From positions 1 to 50,255 of the IMG/VR virus record IMGVR_UViG_3300050821_009614: DNA of 50,255 nucleotides, one strand, 5' to 3'. This document shows positions 1-8,450 of this stretch, piece after piece. The translations under genes were made by a program, and so were the position numbers. The first letter of the stretch is position 1. Every line of letters starts with the position of its first letter. Below the pieces are notes generated by a model that was given only the letters and a program-made list of their open reading frames with translations, searched no databases and was not told where the DNA came from. This DNA comes from a virus.

Positions 1-41
1 AGCGGCTGACGGCCACGGAATTGGAAGCAAAGTCGGCGTGA
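1..41 (+). CDS. 3' end of a rightward gene (partial)
   Basis: Reading frame 3 gives a short C-terminus, RLTATELEAKSA, ending in TGA at 39-41, 15 bases before the next rightward start. This would be the tail of a gene lying mostly outside the window, and fits a rightward operon that enters from the left edge. Only 12 codons are visible, so no function can be given and the call is weak. Confidence 0.35.
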   Translation, partial: RLTATELEAKSA

Positions 42-56
42 GGGTAAAATCAGGCG

Positions 57-305
57 ATGAACCAAAAGCCCACCGAGACCGGTTATTACTGGTACAAAGA
101 AAAGGGGAGCCAAAAATTCCCCAGGGACTGGAGCCCGGTCTACGTCTATCAGGAAGAGCACCGCATTCAATTCAAAGAGGGGATCCCCCCGGACGATGGC
201 TGGCGCGTGATTGGCATCGGTTGGGAGATCGAAACCTACATGTCGCTGTGCGACGGCGAATGGGGCGACCGAATCCCGGAGCCGCCGGCTAACTCGGCGG
301 ATTGA
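57..305 (+). CDS. hypothetical small phage protein, 82 aa
   Basis: Unrecognised soluble protein that begins MNQKPTETGYYWYK and is rich in Trp, Tyr and acidic residues. Openings of the type 'P-T-E-x-G-x-Y-W-Y' are common in small phage proteins of the early region. A GAGGG-like ribosome site lies about 12 bases before the ATG. It is rightward and its last 17 bases overlap the end of the leftward gene that stops at 289, so it marks the convergent end of the rightward operon. No domain is recognised. Confidence 0.6.
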   Translation: MNQKPTETGYYWYKEKGSQKFPRDWSPVYVYQEEHRIQFKEGIPPDDGWRVIGIGWEIETYMSLCDGEWGDRIPEPPANSAD

Positions 306-2061
306 CGATCCGGTCGCCAGCGATGACAAGTTCGCCGGCCTCGGTGCACGTGATGAGCAAAGCCGGTCGTTGGCCGAGCGGATTCGGAGTAATGGCCGTT
401 GTCGTCACCTTGCCATCGGGCGTCACGATGTTGAGGTTCTTGCCGTCGACCGCGTAGAAGTTCTCGCCGTCGGTGTCCCAGCCTGTGATCGAGTTCGGGA
501 ACGCCACGACCCATCGTTGTGTTAACGGAATCGTGGTCGGCGGAATGATGGGTGTGCCCGGGTCGTACCGACCGAACCCGGTGCCAAAGGAGAGCCCGAA
601 ACTTCCGTCCGCGTATCGGAAAGCTCCGATGCCTCCGTTCCCATAGAAGTAGGTGCAGACCACCGCTCCAGTGTCCGGGTCCAATTGGGAGGTTTGAAGC
701 TCGCCGATCGGCACGCCGTTGAACGTGCTTATGTTTGAGACATAAGGAAGATTCTGAGCATCGACAAAGAAGTTCTGTGCGAGAGTGGAATCACCGTTGC
801 CGCCGATCGGTCCCATCGTCTCAATGCTGGCAACCCAAATGACAGACCCGTCGGTCGGGTCGATCTTCGCCAGATACGGAGCACCGGCGTATCCCGAACC
901 GGCCATGCAGTTCCAGAGGTAGAGCTGCGTTCCGTCATCGCTGAAGCATGGAATGCCGCCGGTCGGCGTGATGAAACGCTGGATGCTGATTACGACGAAA
1001 AAAGTGGAGTCGATCAGGAGGGACAACGACGCCGCGAACGGAACGGAGAACGTCGACCGCCAAATGGCCCCGTCGAAGGCCGCGTTCACGTCGGCCTCGG
1101 CTCCAGAGAACGTGAAGTTGCCCTGCCCGTTCTCTCCGCTCGTGAAGGTGAGATTCTTGATCGTCGACAACAGAAGTGTTGCGTCTGGCGCCGAGACCAC
1201 GACTGTGATTGTTCCGGTCGCCACGAATGAGATTGTGTCGTCTCCGCTGTCTTCCGAGCCGAAGGTGTAGCTGCCATTCTTTTCCATCAAAACTTGTGCC
1301 GGCGCGGTGAACGATGGGTCACTTCCGCCCGAGTGTTGCCCAAAGTTCCAATCTCCCGGGGGGGCATAGGCGGTGCTCGGGTCTTCCCCCCAGAAAACGT
1401 TGCCCGCGGAGCCAATGGCGTACGGGTTGAGGCTCACCGACGGGCAAGATGCTGTAAGCGTGTCGACCGAATGGCTCTGATCGTTGAACTCGCCCTGTGG
1501 CCCTTGGCCCACGACCCAGATCTGGTCCTGGCCAAGCCCGGAATCGATCAGCGTGAACGGCGGAGGGATCGGCGGCGACGGGGGCGTGAATCCGCCCGTG
1601 AAACAAGCAGACGGGCACACGGCCGTCCCGTCGGCCGACGAGCAGACGACGTGCGATGCGTTGGCTGTGCCAGTCCAACTGCTCGCGACAACGAACGGAC
1701 CTGGATAAGTCGGGCTGGGCCCGAAGTTGTTGCCGAGGATGTTCGGGTCCGGAACTCGCCACGCCAGCGAACCAGAGAGATTGAAGCCTTGGACTTGTCC
1801 CCAGCCTTGGGTGAGGTTGGCGTTGAGCTGACCCACCCAATAGACGAACCCGTTGGCGTCTCCACCCACCGCATAGCATTGGACCGATATCGTCTGCGGC
1901 GGCTCGACTGAGAGGCCCTGGAAGGCATCGTAGGTCTGGATCGTGTTGCCGTCTGTGGACAGCTTCCGATGCGTGACGGCGGTGTTTGTGACCGAACAGC
2001 AGTGGCAGTGCCAGAAGAAGAGCGGCACGCAAACACAGCAGAGCAAGAGCGCGGTCAGCAC
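289..2061 (-). CDS. secreted or membrane-anchored propeller-like protein, 590 aa
   Basis: Last gene of the leftward late operon. I chose the GTG at 2061 because GGAGAGG lies just upstream and the start overlaps the previous stop (GTGCTGA). A TTG at 2079 is also possible. The N-terminus is a hydrophobic segment with several Cys (LLLCCVCVPLFFWHCHCC), so it is a signal peptide or membrane anchor. The body is rich in Gly, Thr, Ser and Pro, and its C-terminal half has repeated units of the type 'KIDPTDGSVIWVAS' and 'QLDPDTGAVVCTY', which resemble blades of PQQ- or BamB-like beta-propellers. Position after the distal tail genes suggests an adsorption or virion-associated protein, but export by a signal sequence would be odd for a virion part. 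The function is inferred only. Confidence 0.65.
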   Translation of the reverse strand: MLTALLLCCVCVPLFFWHCHCCSVTNTAVTHRKLSTDGNTIQTYDAFQGLSVEPPQTISVQCYAVGGDANGFVYWVGQLNANLTQGWGQVQGFNLSGSLAWRVPDPNILGNNFGPSPTYPGPFVVASSWTGTANASHVVCSSADGTAVCPSACFTGGFTPPSPPIPPPFTLIDSGLGQDQIWVVGQGPQGEFNDQSHSVDTLTASCPSVSLNPYAIGSAGNVFWGEDPSTAYAPPGDWNFGQHSGGSDPSFTAPAQVLMEKNGSYTFGSEDSGDDTISFVATGTITVVVSAPDATLLLSTIKNLTFTSGENGQGNFTFSGAEADVNAAFDGAIWRSTFSVPFAASLSLLIDSTFFVVISIQRFITPTGGIPCFSDDGTQLYLWNCMAGSGYAGAPYLAKIDPTDGSVIWVASIETMGPIGGNGDSTLAQNFFVDAQNLPYVSNISTFNGVPIGELQTSQLDPDTGAVVCTYFYGNGGIGAFRYADGSFGLSFGTGFGRYDPGTPIIPPTTIPLTQRWVVAFPNSITGWDTDGENFYAVDGKNLNIVTPDGKVTTTAITPNPLGQRPALLITCTEAGELVIAGDRIVNPPS

Positions 2062-2360
2062 AAGACCTCTCCACGGCAAATGACGATATCGGCCCCGCAG
2101 GGCCGCCGCCCATGGCTGTGGTTCATTATCGACGGGTCAACAGAAATCGAATCCCAGTCAATCGGGATCGTCCCGTCGATCGACCAGTTAAATCCAATCT
2201 CGAAACTCCAAAGGTGCCGCGCTTCGTCCTTAGGCTCCCGAATTCTCCCCTTCGCATGAATGCGGTACGGGTGGCCACACCGAGGACAGTCGAACGAGAT
2301 TTCCAGCACGTCCGGCTCTGCCGTGATTCCAATCGCCGGATTGAGCGTCGAAAGTTTCAT
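2055..2360 (-). CDS. DUF6527-like zinc-binding protein, 101 aa
   Basis: Small protein with a zinc-knuckle start (FDCPRCGHPY), a Trp-containing middle (WSFEIGFNWSIDG), a DPSI motif and a distal Cys (RRPCGAD). The order CPxCG, W..., PSI, C...G resembles the DUF6527 family, which is frequent in tailed phages and of unknown role. It lies between a tail gene ending at 2362 and the secreted protein starting at 2061, with both junctions nearly overlapping, so it belongs to the late operon. The family assignment is by motif order and has not been searched. Confidence 0.6.
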   Translation of the reverse strand: MKLSTLNPAIGITAEPDVLEISFDCPRCGHPYRIHAKGRIREPKDEARHLWSFEIGFNWSIDGTIPIDWDSISVDPSIMNHSHGRRPCGADIVICRGEVLC

Positions 2361-2361
2361 C

Positions 2362-3048
2362 TCAGCACGGGTCCGCGACGAACATCTGCCAGAACCCCTT
2401 CCCCGGGATGATCGACTGGCCGTTGGGGTTCCACCACTTGCAGAGCACCAGCTTGCCGGCGGGAATCAGCGTCATGCGGTTGACGCACGACAACTGCCGC
2501 TGGTTGCCGTTGGCATCGAACAGGTTGGTCAGGTTGACCGTGGCCGATGCGTTGGCCGGCGCGTCGTTGGGCAGAATGCCCTCGGCCATTCGCTCGAAGT
2601 AAGCGGAGGTGAACAAGAGGCCGTTGATCGGCGTGACCGTGATGAACGTGTCGACCGGGATATAGCTGTTGGAAGCCAGGTTGCAGACGTACTCGATGTC
2701 GCCCGGTCCGGCGTCCGAGCTGCACCAGTTTTGTGCCGCCGAGCCGAGCGCCCCGGTGTCCGGGACCGTATAGTTCATGTCGGAGATCAGCCCGGCCGGA
2801 TAGATGTTCGGCAACGACTCGATGTAGGGGTAAGTGCCGTCGACGTCGGGAGTCGTCTGATAGAGCAGCGTTTCGGCCGCTTCGAGCGCGACAATGTGCC
2901 GCCCCGATGAATTGACCATCATCGCCATGTTGGAGGAAACGATGCTCTGCTTCCGCAGCTCGTCGATCATCGCCTGGACCAACTCGGCCTTGAGAACGTC
3001 CCCTCGTTTGAGGGTCTGTTCCAGGATTTGGCTGAAGCTGGTGGGCAT
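2362..3048 (-). CDS. probable phage structural protein, 228 aa
   Basis: Unrecognised protein in the distal tail cluster. It begins MPTSFSQILEQTLKRGD and has a short helical N-terminal region, then a mostly beta-predicted body rich in Asn, Thr, Pro and Tyr with four scattered Cys. It follows the 298-aa tail gene by nine bases and precedes the DUF6527-like gene by one base. Its place downstream of the tape measure suggests a distal tail or baseplate component. Confidence 0.6.
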   Translation of the reverse strand: MPTSFSQILEQTLKRGDVLKAELVQAMIDELRKQSIVSSNMAMMVNSSGRHIVALEAAETLLYQTTPDVDGTYPYIESLPNIYPAGLISDMNYTVPDTGALGSAAQNWCSSDAGPGDIEYVCNLASNSYIPVDTFITVTPINGLLFTSAYFERMAEGILPNDAPANASATVNLTNLFDANGNQRQLSCVNRMTLIPAGKLVLCKWWNPNGQSIIPGKGFWQMFVADPC

Positions 3049-3057
3049 CGTTGCGGT

Positions 3058-3954
3058 TTAGAGAGAGGGCGTCGGCAGTTGCGGCGGCGGCGGCAACGTG
3101 CCTGGCTGCTGCTGTGGGCTGTTGGGAATGAACAATTGGCTCTGGAACTGCGAGAAGGCTTGGGAGTTCGCGTAGAGCTGCGGAACGGTGTTTTCCCATT
3201 TGCCGGTGGAGGGACGAAACACCTGGTTCCACAACTGGCTGCGGATGTCGAACGCCAGCTCCACGGTGCGGGCCTGCTTGAGAATCACATTGCCCGTGGT
3301 CGGGTCGCCGGCCATCGACGTGGTGTAGTCGGTCGTGGCCCCGGTGAAGAGGGCATAACCCGGCTGCACGCCCAGAAACGTGTCCGGGTTCACCGGATTC
3401 TGGCTCATCGTATAGAGGAACGGCTCGTTGATCTGCATGTCCTGGGGCACCATCGGGAAGCCGAGCTTGAGGATGATGTGCCCGATCCAAATCGTCGTCG
3501 GGTCGGTCTTGTTCTTGTGATCGCTGTTCCACTGGAACGAGTTGGGCGGAATCGACATGATCTCGCCACCGTATTCGAGCTTCTTCGTATAGACCGTCTG
3601 AAACTGCGCGTCCTGCTGCTCGAAGCTGAGCGACTTATAGTTAATCTCCAGCAGGCACCACTGGTTGAGAATCATGCCGTCGGCGGGATCAAACGAAATC
3701 TTGTCTGTTTCGCTGAAGGGGCGGACGTTGATTTCGTTGACGTAGATGAACGAGCAGCGCGGGTGCGACGGCGGCAGGTAGAGGATCATGTTGCTGACGG
3801 AGCCCTGCGTGGACCACCACAGCTTGCCCGCCAGGGTGACAGCGTCCTGGCCGCGGCAGCGAATCAGTCGCTGCGCGGTGACTTCTTTCTGCCCGAATTT
3901 ATAGATCCCCGAGCCCTTCGACTCGTAGGCCTCGATCCCGTACATCTGTCCCAT
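3058..3954 (-). CDS. probable distal tail protein, 298 aa
   Basis: First gene after the tape measure gene (20 bases downstream), the usual place for a distal tail (Dit-like) or tail-tip protein. The sequence begins MGQMYGIEAYESKGSGIYKFGQ, is mainly beta-predicted, and ends in a Gln/Pro-rich tail (PQQQPGTLPPPPQLPTPSL), a disordered end seen in some virion proteins. No family is recognised, so the tail assignment rests on gene order. Confidence 0.6.
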   Translation of the reverse strand: MGQMYGIEAYESKGSGIYKFGQKEVTAQRLIRCRGQDAVTLAGKLWWSTQGSVSNMILYLPPSHPRCSFIYVNEINVRPFSETDKISFDPADGMILNQWCLLEINYKSLSFEQQDAQFQTVYTKKLEYGGEIMSIPPNSFQWNSDHKNKTDPTTIWIGHIILKLGFPMVPQDMQINEPFLYTMSQNPVNPDTFLGVQPGYALFTGATTDYTTSMAGDPTTGNVILKQARTVELAFDIRSQLWNQVFRPSTGKWENTVPQLYANSQAFSQFQSQLFIPNSPQQQPGTLPPPPQLPTPSL

Positions 3955-3974
3955 TGGCGACTCCCGTAGCGGCT

Positions 3975-6188
3975 TTATCCCAGAATTGCTGGCCCGGAGT
4001 TGGGGCGCAGCCAGCCCTGCTCGGATAGCTTTTGGAGCAGCTGTTTCTGCTCGGCTGCTTTCTGGTTCGCGGCCCGGGCTTCCTCAAGGTGTTGCTTTGC
4101 GATGGCCGCTGCGTCCTGCCCCACCTTAAGGTGTTGTTGTGCGACGCCAAGCACGGCGTGTGCCGCGTCGTTCTTTGATATGTCCTCTTGCACCTTCTTC
4201 CAGGCTTCTGTCAGCGACGAGAACGAAATCTCCTCGTGCGGCCGGCGGGTTTCGTCGGGCGATCCTCCTGGGGGCTTCTTCTTGGGGATCCATGCCGACG
4301 TGTCCCAGGGTTCTGGCGGTTTCTCGTTGTGCTTGCGTTCCGTGTCGGCGATCCTCTTGTCGATCTCTGCCAGCTCGGAATCGATGGCTTTGGTGAGTCC
4401 GCCCTTGTTGGCGATCGATTTGCGGAAGGCGTCGGCCCCTTCCTTCTGCGCCTTAATGAACTCAGCGAACGCATCCTTATTGGGGGCGTTTTGCTGACCG
4501 GCCAGGGTATTGTTGAAAGCGTCCGAGAATGCACCGGTGATTCCAGCGGGGCTCCTGTTGGGATTCTGGTAGCGCCGGCCATCGATGATCACATACCGCT
4601 TATCGCTCTCTTCCAAGGCGGCTGCGATTCCTGCCGCAGTTGCCTTGAAGACGTTGATGAGTTCAGTGAGTCCGCCCTTGATGCTGTCGATGATCGTAGA
4701 AAAGAAAGTCTTGAGCCCGGACCACACGCCCACGAATGTGCCTGCCCAGCTGGTGAGCGGGGCCTCCATCTGGGGGAACGCCGTTAAGAACCCCTTGACT
4801 ATCAATAGGGCCGTTTTCTCGATTTCGTCTTTCAGGTTGCGGTATACAAACTTAACCTTTTCGACTCCGTCCTCCATCTTCTTCCAGACTGAGCTCATCT
4901 TTTCGCCGAAGGTTTCCCCTTCGCCAGTTGCCTCCACGATGATCGCTGCGACTCCGGCGATGGCGGCGATGGTGATGCCGACTGGTCCCGTGAGAAACGT
5001 AAAAGCAGCCCCCAATGCCGTTATGCCAGCGATGAACGCCGGGATTACCGTGCTCGTAATGGCACCGAAGGCCGCCACTCCCGCGGCGATACCTGCGATG
5101 GCGGCAACAACCGCGGCGCCCGTTTCGATGCCCACCTTGTGCTCATCCCAAAATCGCTTAATCGACTCCTTGGCGGATGTTGCCCACTCGTGCACACTTT
5201 TAATCCCCTCCTTGAGGCTTTCAAAGATGTCCTTGCCGCTATCCATCGCGTCGCCCAGATCGAACACGTCGATCAGCGTTGCGCCCAGTTCCTTGATAGC
5301 GCCCTTCACCGATTCGGAGAGGATGCCCCACTTGCCCATCGCCGTGGCGAGATACTTATCCGTGGCGTTGGCGTACTGGCCGGTCCCTGTGGTCAGCCCG
5401 ACGAGTGCCTTGTTGAACGTCGCGAACGAGATCTGCCCGGCCATGGCCAAATCGTCAATCGCGTCGATCGGCACGTGCATCGCGTCGGCGAGCAGCTTGT
5501 AGATCGGGACGCCCCGCGCGGCGAGCTGGTTGATCTCACCAAAGCTCATCACGCCGCGATTCTGGGCTTTCCCAAAGGACATGGCCAATTCATCGATCGG
5601 AACTTGGGTTGCCTTCGACAGGTTGCCCAGCATTTCCAGTTGCGGCACCACGCTGCCAACCGACGAACCGAATGTCAGCAGCTCCCGCGCGGCCTTGTTG
5701 ACGTCCGCCGTCTCGAAGGCCTTCGAGATCTTGCTCTTTTCCAGCTCCTCCATCACACGCTTGGCGTTTTCCGCTGACCCTGCCACGATCTCGAAGCCCG
5801 CTTTGGCCGCTTCGGACTGCATGGCCAGCTTCACGCCCCAGCCGACCAGCGCCCCCTCGGCCAGTGGCCCGATCCACTTTTCGATCAGCTCGCCGATCGA
5901 ATGGGCCTGCTCTTTGATTTCGTCCATCCGCTCTTTGATGCGGTGCAGACCAGACTCGGCGTGCTCGGTGTCGGCGGCAACGTGGATGTGGGCCTTGGCC
6001 CCGACTTCGCCGATGTGCTTGCCCAGTTCCTGCGTGGACTTCACGGCCTCTGCGGTGTTGGCCGAGACGTTGATCGACGGCACTTCCAGATTAGAAATCT
6101 GGCCGGGCAAGTCATTCAAAGCGCTGTCGAACTGATCCTGGTTGGCAGCAATCTCGACAATCGCGCGGGTGAGTGTTTCGTCGGCCAC
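3975..6188 (-). CDS. tail tape measure protein, 737 aa
   Basis: Sets tail length and is injected with the DNA. Length, position after the G/GT chaperone cassette, and content fit the family. The N-terminus is helical (MADETLTRAIVEIAANQDQF). Residues about 120-290 carry a TP901-type tape-measure core with 'SFGKAQNRGVMSFGEINQLA' and 'RGVPIYKLLADAM'. Ala/Gly-rich hydrophobic stretches at about 350-430 are likely membrane-inserting segments. The C-terminus is charged and coiled-coil-like (KVGQDAAAIAKQHLEEARA). By the usual rule of about 0.15 nm per residue the tail would be near 110 nm. The identification is firm. Confidence 0.93.
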   Translation of the reverse strand: MADETLTRAIVEIAANQDQFDSALNDLPGQISNLEVPSINVSANTAEAVKSTQELGKHIGEVGAKAHIHVAADTEHAESGLHRIKERMDEIKEQAHSIGELIEKWIGPLAEGALVGWGVKLAMQSEAAKAGFEIVAGSAENAKRVMEELEKSKISKAFETADVNKAARELLTFGSSVGSVVPQLEMLGNLSKATQVPIDELAMSFGKAQNRGVMSFGEINQLAARGVPIYKLLADAMHVPIDAIDDLAMAGQISFATFNKALVGLTTGTGQYANATDKYLATAMGKWGILSESVKGAIKELGATLIDVFDLGDAMDSGKDIFESLKEGIKSVHEWATSAKESIKRFWDEHKVGIETGAAVVAAIAGIAAGVAAFGAITSTVIPAFIAGITALGAAFTFLTGPVGITIAAIAGVAAIIVEATGEGETFGEKMSSVWKKMEDGVEKVKFVYRNLKDEIEKTALLIVKGFLTAFPQMEAPLTSWAGTFVGVWSGLKTFFSTIIDSIKGGLTELINVFKATAAGIAAALEESDKRYVIIDGRRYQNPNRSPAGITGAFSDAFNNTLAGQQNAPNKDAFAEFIKAQKEGADAFRKSIANKGGLTKAIDSELAEIDKRIADTERKHNEKPPEPWDTSAWIPKKKPPGGSPDETRRPHEEISFSSLTEAWKKVQEDISKNDAAHAVLGVAQQHLKVGQDAAAIAKQHLEEARAANQKAAEQKQLLQKLSEQGWLRPNSGPAILG

Positions 6189-6194
6189 TGTTAA

Positions 6195-6419
6195 TTAACC
6201 GATCCTGTTAAGCCGCTTGAACTCGCGCATGGCAACGACCGCGTCCGCGTGCGACACGCCGGCATGGCCGCCTGTGCCGCCTGTCTCGTCCGTGAACTCT
6301 TTCATCCGCAGCGCCAGTTCGAGTTGGTGCCAGGTCAGCCGGGCCACGTCCGCGGGTTGCATCTCGAAATAAAACCAGAACCGAGCGAACACCCGCTCCC
6401 AATCGATCGGTTCGGCTAC
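6195..6419 (-). CDS. T domain of the tail assembly chaperone GT, made by -1 frameshift
   Basis: This 74-codon frame lies between G and the tape measure gene, where lambda T lies. Entered from the slippery heptamer at 6425-6419, it begins V-A-E-P-I-D-W-E-R and continues FARFWFYFEMQPADVARLTWHQ. It has no good start codon of its own: only a GTG at 6392 without a clear ribosome site. The expected product is a G-T fusion of 226 aa. In lambda, G coats the tape measure and the T domain recruits tail tube subunits. Helices and an aromatic 'W-x-x-V/F...' pattern fit such domains. The -1 frame relation was checked base by base. Confidence 0.82.
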   Translation of the reverse strand, partial: VAEPIDWERVFARFWFYFEMQPADVARLTWHQLELALRMKEFTDETGGTGGHAGVSHADAVVAMREFKRLNRIG

Positions 6420-6874
6420 TTTCCCGAGTCGTCGCCTTCCTCTCCCTCCTTGGGCTTCTCGCCCTTCTTTTTCATGTTGAGCTCGTTGAAAGCCTGCTGG
6501 ATCTCCGGCACGTCCTCAAACGTCACGGATTTCTGGATCATCTCCCGCGTGACCTTGGGGTGATTGGCCTCGATCGACAGGGCCAGCATCTCGCAGATGG
6601 CGGGGAAGGACTTGAGCCCGGCGTTAAAGCCGTCGGAGCCCAGGAACACGCCCTCCGATTCCTTGACCGCTCCCTCCCAGATGATGCGGCGAGCCTCTTC
6701 CGGGAGCACCAGCGAGTCGGCTCGAGCCTTGGCCCGCAAGATCGGCTGGTTGCGGAGAAAGTCTTCGAGCTTGCCGAACTGGCCGAGGTTCAGCGGGGCC
6801 AGCGTGTACGAAACGCCGGCTACCGTGACGCTGCGGGTCTTGGTGCCGGCCAGATCCACGAGAGACGTGCTCAT
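6416..6874 (-). CDS. tail assembly chaperone G, 152 aa
   Basis: Short chaperone encoded just before the tape measure gene. It begins MSTSLVDLAGTKTRSVTV, has a beta N-terminus and a helical body, and ends in a Lys/Glu-rich tail (KKKGEKPKEGEEGDDSGK) before TAG at 6418-6416. The final codons GGA AAG contain a GGGAAAG slippery site, so a minority of ribosomes should shift into the T frame. The tail tube gene lies upstream and the tape measure gene downstream, the standard siphovirus order. Confidence 0.85.
   Translation of the reverse strand: MSTSLVDLAGTKTRSVTVAGVSYTLAPLNLGQFGKLEDFLRNQPILRAKARADSLVLPEEARRIIWEGAVKESEGVFLGSDGFNAGLKSFPAICEMLALSIEANHPKVTREMIQKSVTFEDVPEIQQAFNELNMKKKGEKPKEGEEGDDSGK
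6419..6425 (-). promoter_or_regulatory. programmed -1 frameshift site GGGAAAG (G to GT)
   Basis: Minus strand reads TCG GGA AAG TAG in the G frame, so the heptamer G GGA AAG has the X XXY YYZ form, and is the heptamer known for lambda G-T. Slipping one base back gives GGG AAA then GTA GCC GAA, which opens the T frame. A purine-rich run containing AAGGAGG and GAGAGGAAGG lies about 9-26 bases upstream and could act as an internal Shine-Dalgarno stimulator. The G stop codon directly follows the heptamer. Confidence 0.85.
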
Positions 6875-6922
6875 GCCAAAAGTCTTTCAAAGAAAAGAGG
6901 ACTGGGGTTGCGCATTTGTTGG

Positions 6923-6979
6923 GCGTCGGCCATTGCGCTGCCGACGCAGAGCCGAAGGCACCAAGCGACCATTGGTCGC
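6923..6979 (-). terminator. two hairpins between tail tube and chaperone genes (attenuator?)
   Basis: Directly after the tail tube stop lies GCGACCA-T-TGGTCGC (6965-6979), a perfect 7-bp stem. It is followed by GCGTCGGC / GCCGACGC (6923-6930 with 6940-6947), an 8-bp stem with a 9-base loop. No U-run follows on the minus strand, so this is not a classical intrinsic terminator. A partial transcription block or an mRNA 3'-end stabiliser would help make much tail tube protein and little chaperone. Confidence 0.5.
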
Positions 6980-7396
6980 CTAGCTGTCGATGTTGGCCGT
7001 GGGCTTCGTGCAGGCCAGCGTACCGGTGAAGTCGACGGAGTAGGTCACCTTGCCGGCCACGACCAGATCGACCTTCACCTTGTCGACGATGATGTTGCCG
7101 GAGTAAGTGCCGTTCGCGCCGGCCGTGTTCTCGACCATGAACTGCGCAGCGATGATCGCGCCTTCGTTGATGTCCGGCGGATCGACGTGCGGGTTTTGCG
7201 CGGCGTCGTAATTCGCGTCGAACGAGCCCGACCAGCCGTGCAGACCGTCGGCGTACTCGTACGCACCGCCCGACTCGCTGCCGGTGACGTCCTGCTTGTC
7301 GGCTTTCATCTCCAGGGAGAATTTCGTGACGGCGACGATCGTTCCGTCACAAGTCACTCGCCCGTTTTTACCTGCCAGCTTGCGAGGCGTTGTCAT
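6980..7396 (-). CDS. major tail (tube) protein, 138 aa
   Basis: Forms the tail tube. It begins MTTPRKLAGKNGRVTCDGT and includes 'FSLEMKADKQDVTGSESGG' and 'LHGWSGSFDANYDA', typical of beta-sandwich tail tube proteins with an early strand-turn-strand and a long loop. It lies just upstream of the G/GT cassette, where the tube gene is expected. Two hairpins follow the gene. The family is inferred from size, place and the 'GW-S-G-S-F' pattern. Confidence 0.78.
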   Translation of the reverse strand: MTTPRKLAGKNGRVTCDGTIVAVTKFSLEMKADKQDVTGSESGGAYEYADGLHGWSGSFDANYDAAQNPHVDPPDINEGAIIAAQFMVENTAGANGTYSGNIIVDKVKVDLVVAGKVTYSVDFTGTLACTKPTANIDS

Positions 7397-7405
7397 GTCT
7401 GCTCC

Positions 7406-7825
7406 TTATTGCGGGTTGACCAAGCGTTGCATGTGCACGCGATACTCGATCGTGCCTTTGAACAAATTGCGGTTGACCGGATCTTGAGTCACCCAGTCGT
7501 TGAGGTATTCCAGCCACTGCATCAGCGGGTTGTCGCCGTACTCCACCTTCACGGCGTCGATCGCCGTCTTAAACTCCTCCACGATGGCTTCGGCGGTAGG
7601 GCGATCGGACGCGAAGGCATCGACTGAAATCACCTGTGTGTCCGTGCGGGCCTGACCTTCCTCGTCAGCCGTGTTCCATTCGTCGGCTTGTGCCGGCGTC
7701 GTTTCGTCGATCGAGGCGTACGGGTTGACCTGCAGCGTCTGCGGTACCTGGCCGACGACGATCCGGCTCTGTGGCACCGTCGTCACGGTGTTGAGCGCGT
7801 TGCGGATCATCAGGGTTGCGCGCAT
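7406..7825 (-). CDS. probable tail terminator/completion protein, 139 aa
   Basis: Small protein between the connector genes and the tail tube gene, the slot for a tail terminator (lambda U-like or DUF3168-like). It begins MRATLMIRNALNTVTTVP and contains 'VISVDAFASDRPTAEAIVEEF' and a helical, acidic C-terminal half. A GGGGG ribosome site precedes the ATG. Its first 16 bases overlap the upstream gene. The assignment rests on order and size; the sequence is not diagnostic. Confidence 0.6.
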   Translation of the reverse strand: MRATLMIRNALNTVTTVPQSRIVVGQVPQTLQVNPYASIDETTPAQADEWNTADEEGQARTDTQVISVDAFASDRPTAEAIVEEFKTAIDAVKVEYGDNPLMQWLEYLNDWVTQDPVNRNLFKGTIEYRVHMQRLVNPQ

Positions 7826-8067
7826 GGAGCCCCCTTGTCTCGCCAGCGCTTGGCAGCGTTATATCCCAGCACTTCCGACCGCCGCTCTTCCAGCAGTTCG
7901 CCCGAAGACAACGCCTCACCGGAGCGCGGGTTCCGATTGCGGCAGACTCGCTCGCGCATTAGAGCGATCCGCTGCTCTCGGCACGCTTCGCTGTGCGGGC
8001 CGCTTTCGTCCCCACGGCGGTCGTCGTATTGGGCGCAAAAGTTGATTGGCGGCTGTGACGCTTTCAC
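7810..8067 (-). CDS. hypothetical protein, 85 aa (GTG start)
   Basis: I chose GTG at 8067 because GGAGGG lies six bases upstream and the start overlaps the previous stop (GTGA). Starting farther upstream would give a long overlap with the gp10-like gene. The product begins VKASQPPINFCAQYDD and is rich in Arg, Glu and Ser, with Cys at three positions; no domain is recognised. It would occupy the otherwise empty 240 bases between two tail-connector genes. Confidence 0.5.
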   Translation of the reverse strand: MKASQPPINFCAQYDDRRGDESGPHSEACREQRIALMRERVCRNRNPRSGEALSSGELLEERRSEVLGYNAAKRWRDKGAPCAQP

Positions 8068-8450
8068 GATCGCCCTCCGGTCAAAAACAGACCCACTTGC
8101 CGGCGGTATTTCTCCCAGGTCACCCGGATCCATGGCCGGGCGGCCATGAACTTGGAGCCGTCCTCCAGGATCAGCCCGTAGTCGGCCGTGGCCGTGAGGC
8201 CCACGCAGCCTACCGGGTTGTCGTCCGTCGGCGGGTCGATCACCACGTTGTCATGCAACTGGCCGCTGACCAGCTTAGGCGGTTCGCCCGGCGCGCTCGG
8301 AAACTTCCCGCCCGGATTGGGCCGGCTGATCACCCGCTGCAACTGCTGCTGGATGAACAGGCAGGCATACATCACGTTCGTTTTCGAGGCCCGGCGGACC
8401 TTGAGCTTGAGCGCGTTACCGTTCCAGGATTCGATCTTAACTTTGCCCAA
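8064..8450 (-). CDS. HK97 gp10-like head-tail protein, 128 aa
   Basis: Probably a tail-completion or head-tail joining protein. The N-terminal helix and the motif 'ARPWIRVTWEKYRRQ' near residues 104-118 resemble the 'RPFLRPA' end motif of HK97 gp10-type proteins. The sequence also contains 'GQLHDNVVI' and 'ATADYGLILEDG', which match the beta part of that fold. It is translationally coupled to both neighbours by short overlaps. Family level confidence is moderate. Confidence 0.68.
   Translation of the reverse strand: MGKVKIESWNGNALKLKVRRASKTNVMYACLFIQQQLQRVISRPNPGGKFPSAPGEPPKLVSGQLHDNVVIDPPTDDNPVGCVGLTATADYGLILEDGSKFMAARPWIRVTWEKYRRQVGLFLTGGRS

Noticed and set aside
3028-5777. Plus-strand frames over the tape measure and tail genes (313, 305 and 212 codons)
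   Set aside because: Shadows of minus-strand tail genes; no start context or plausible domains.
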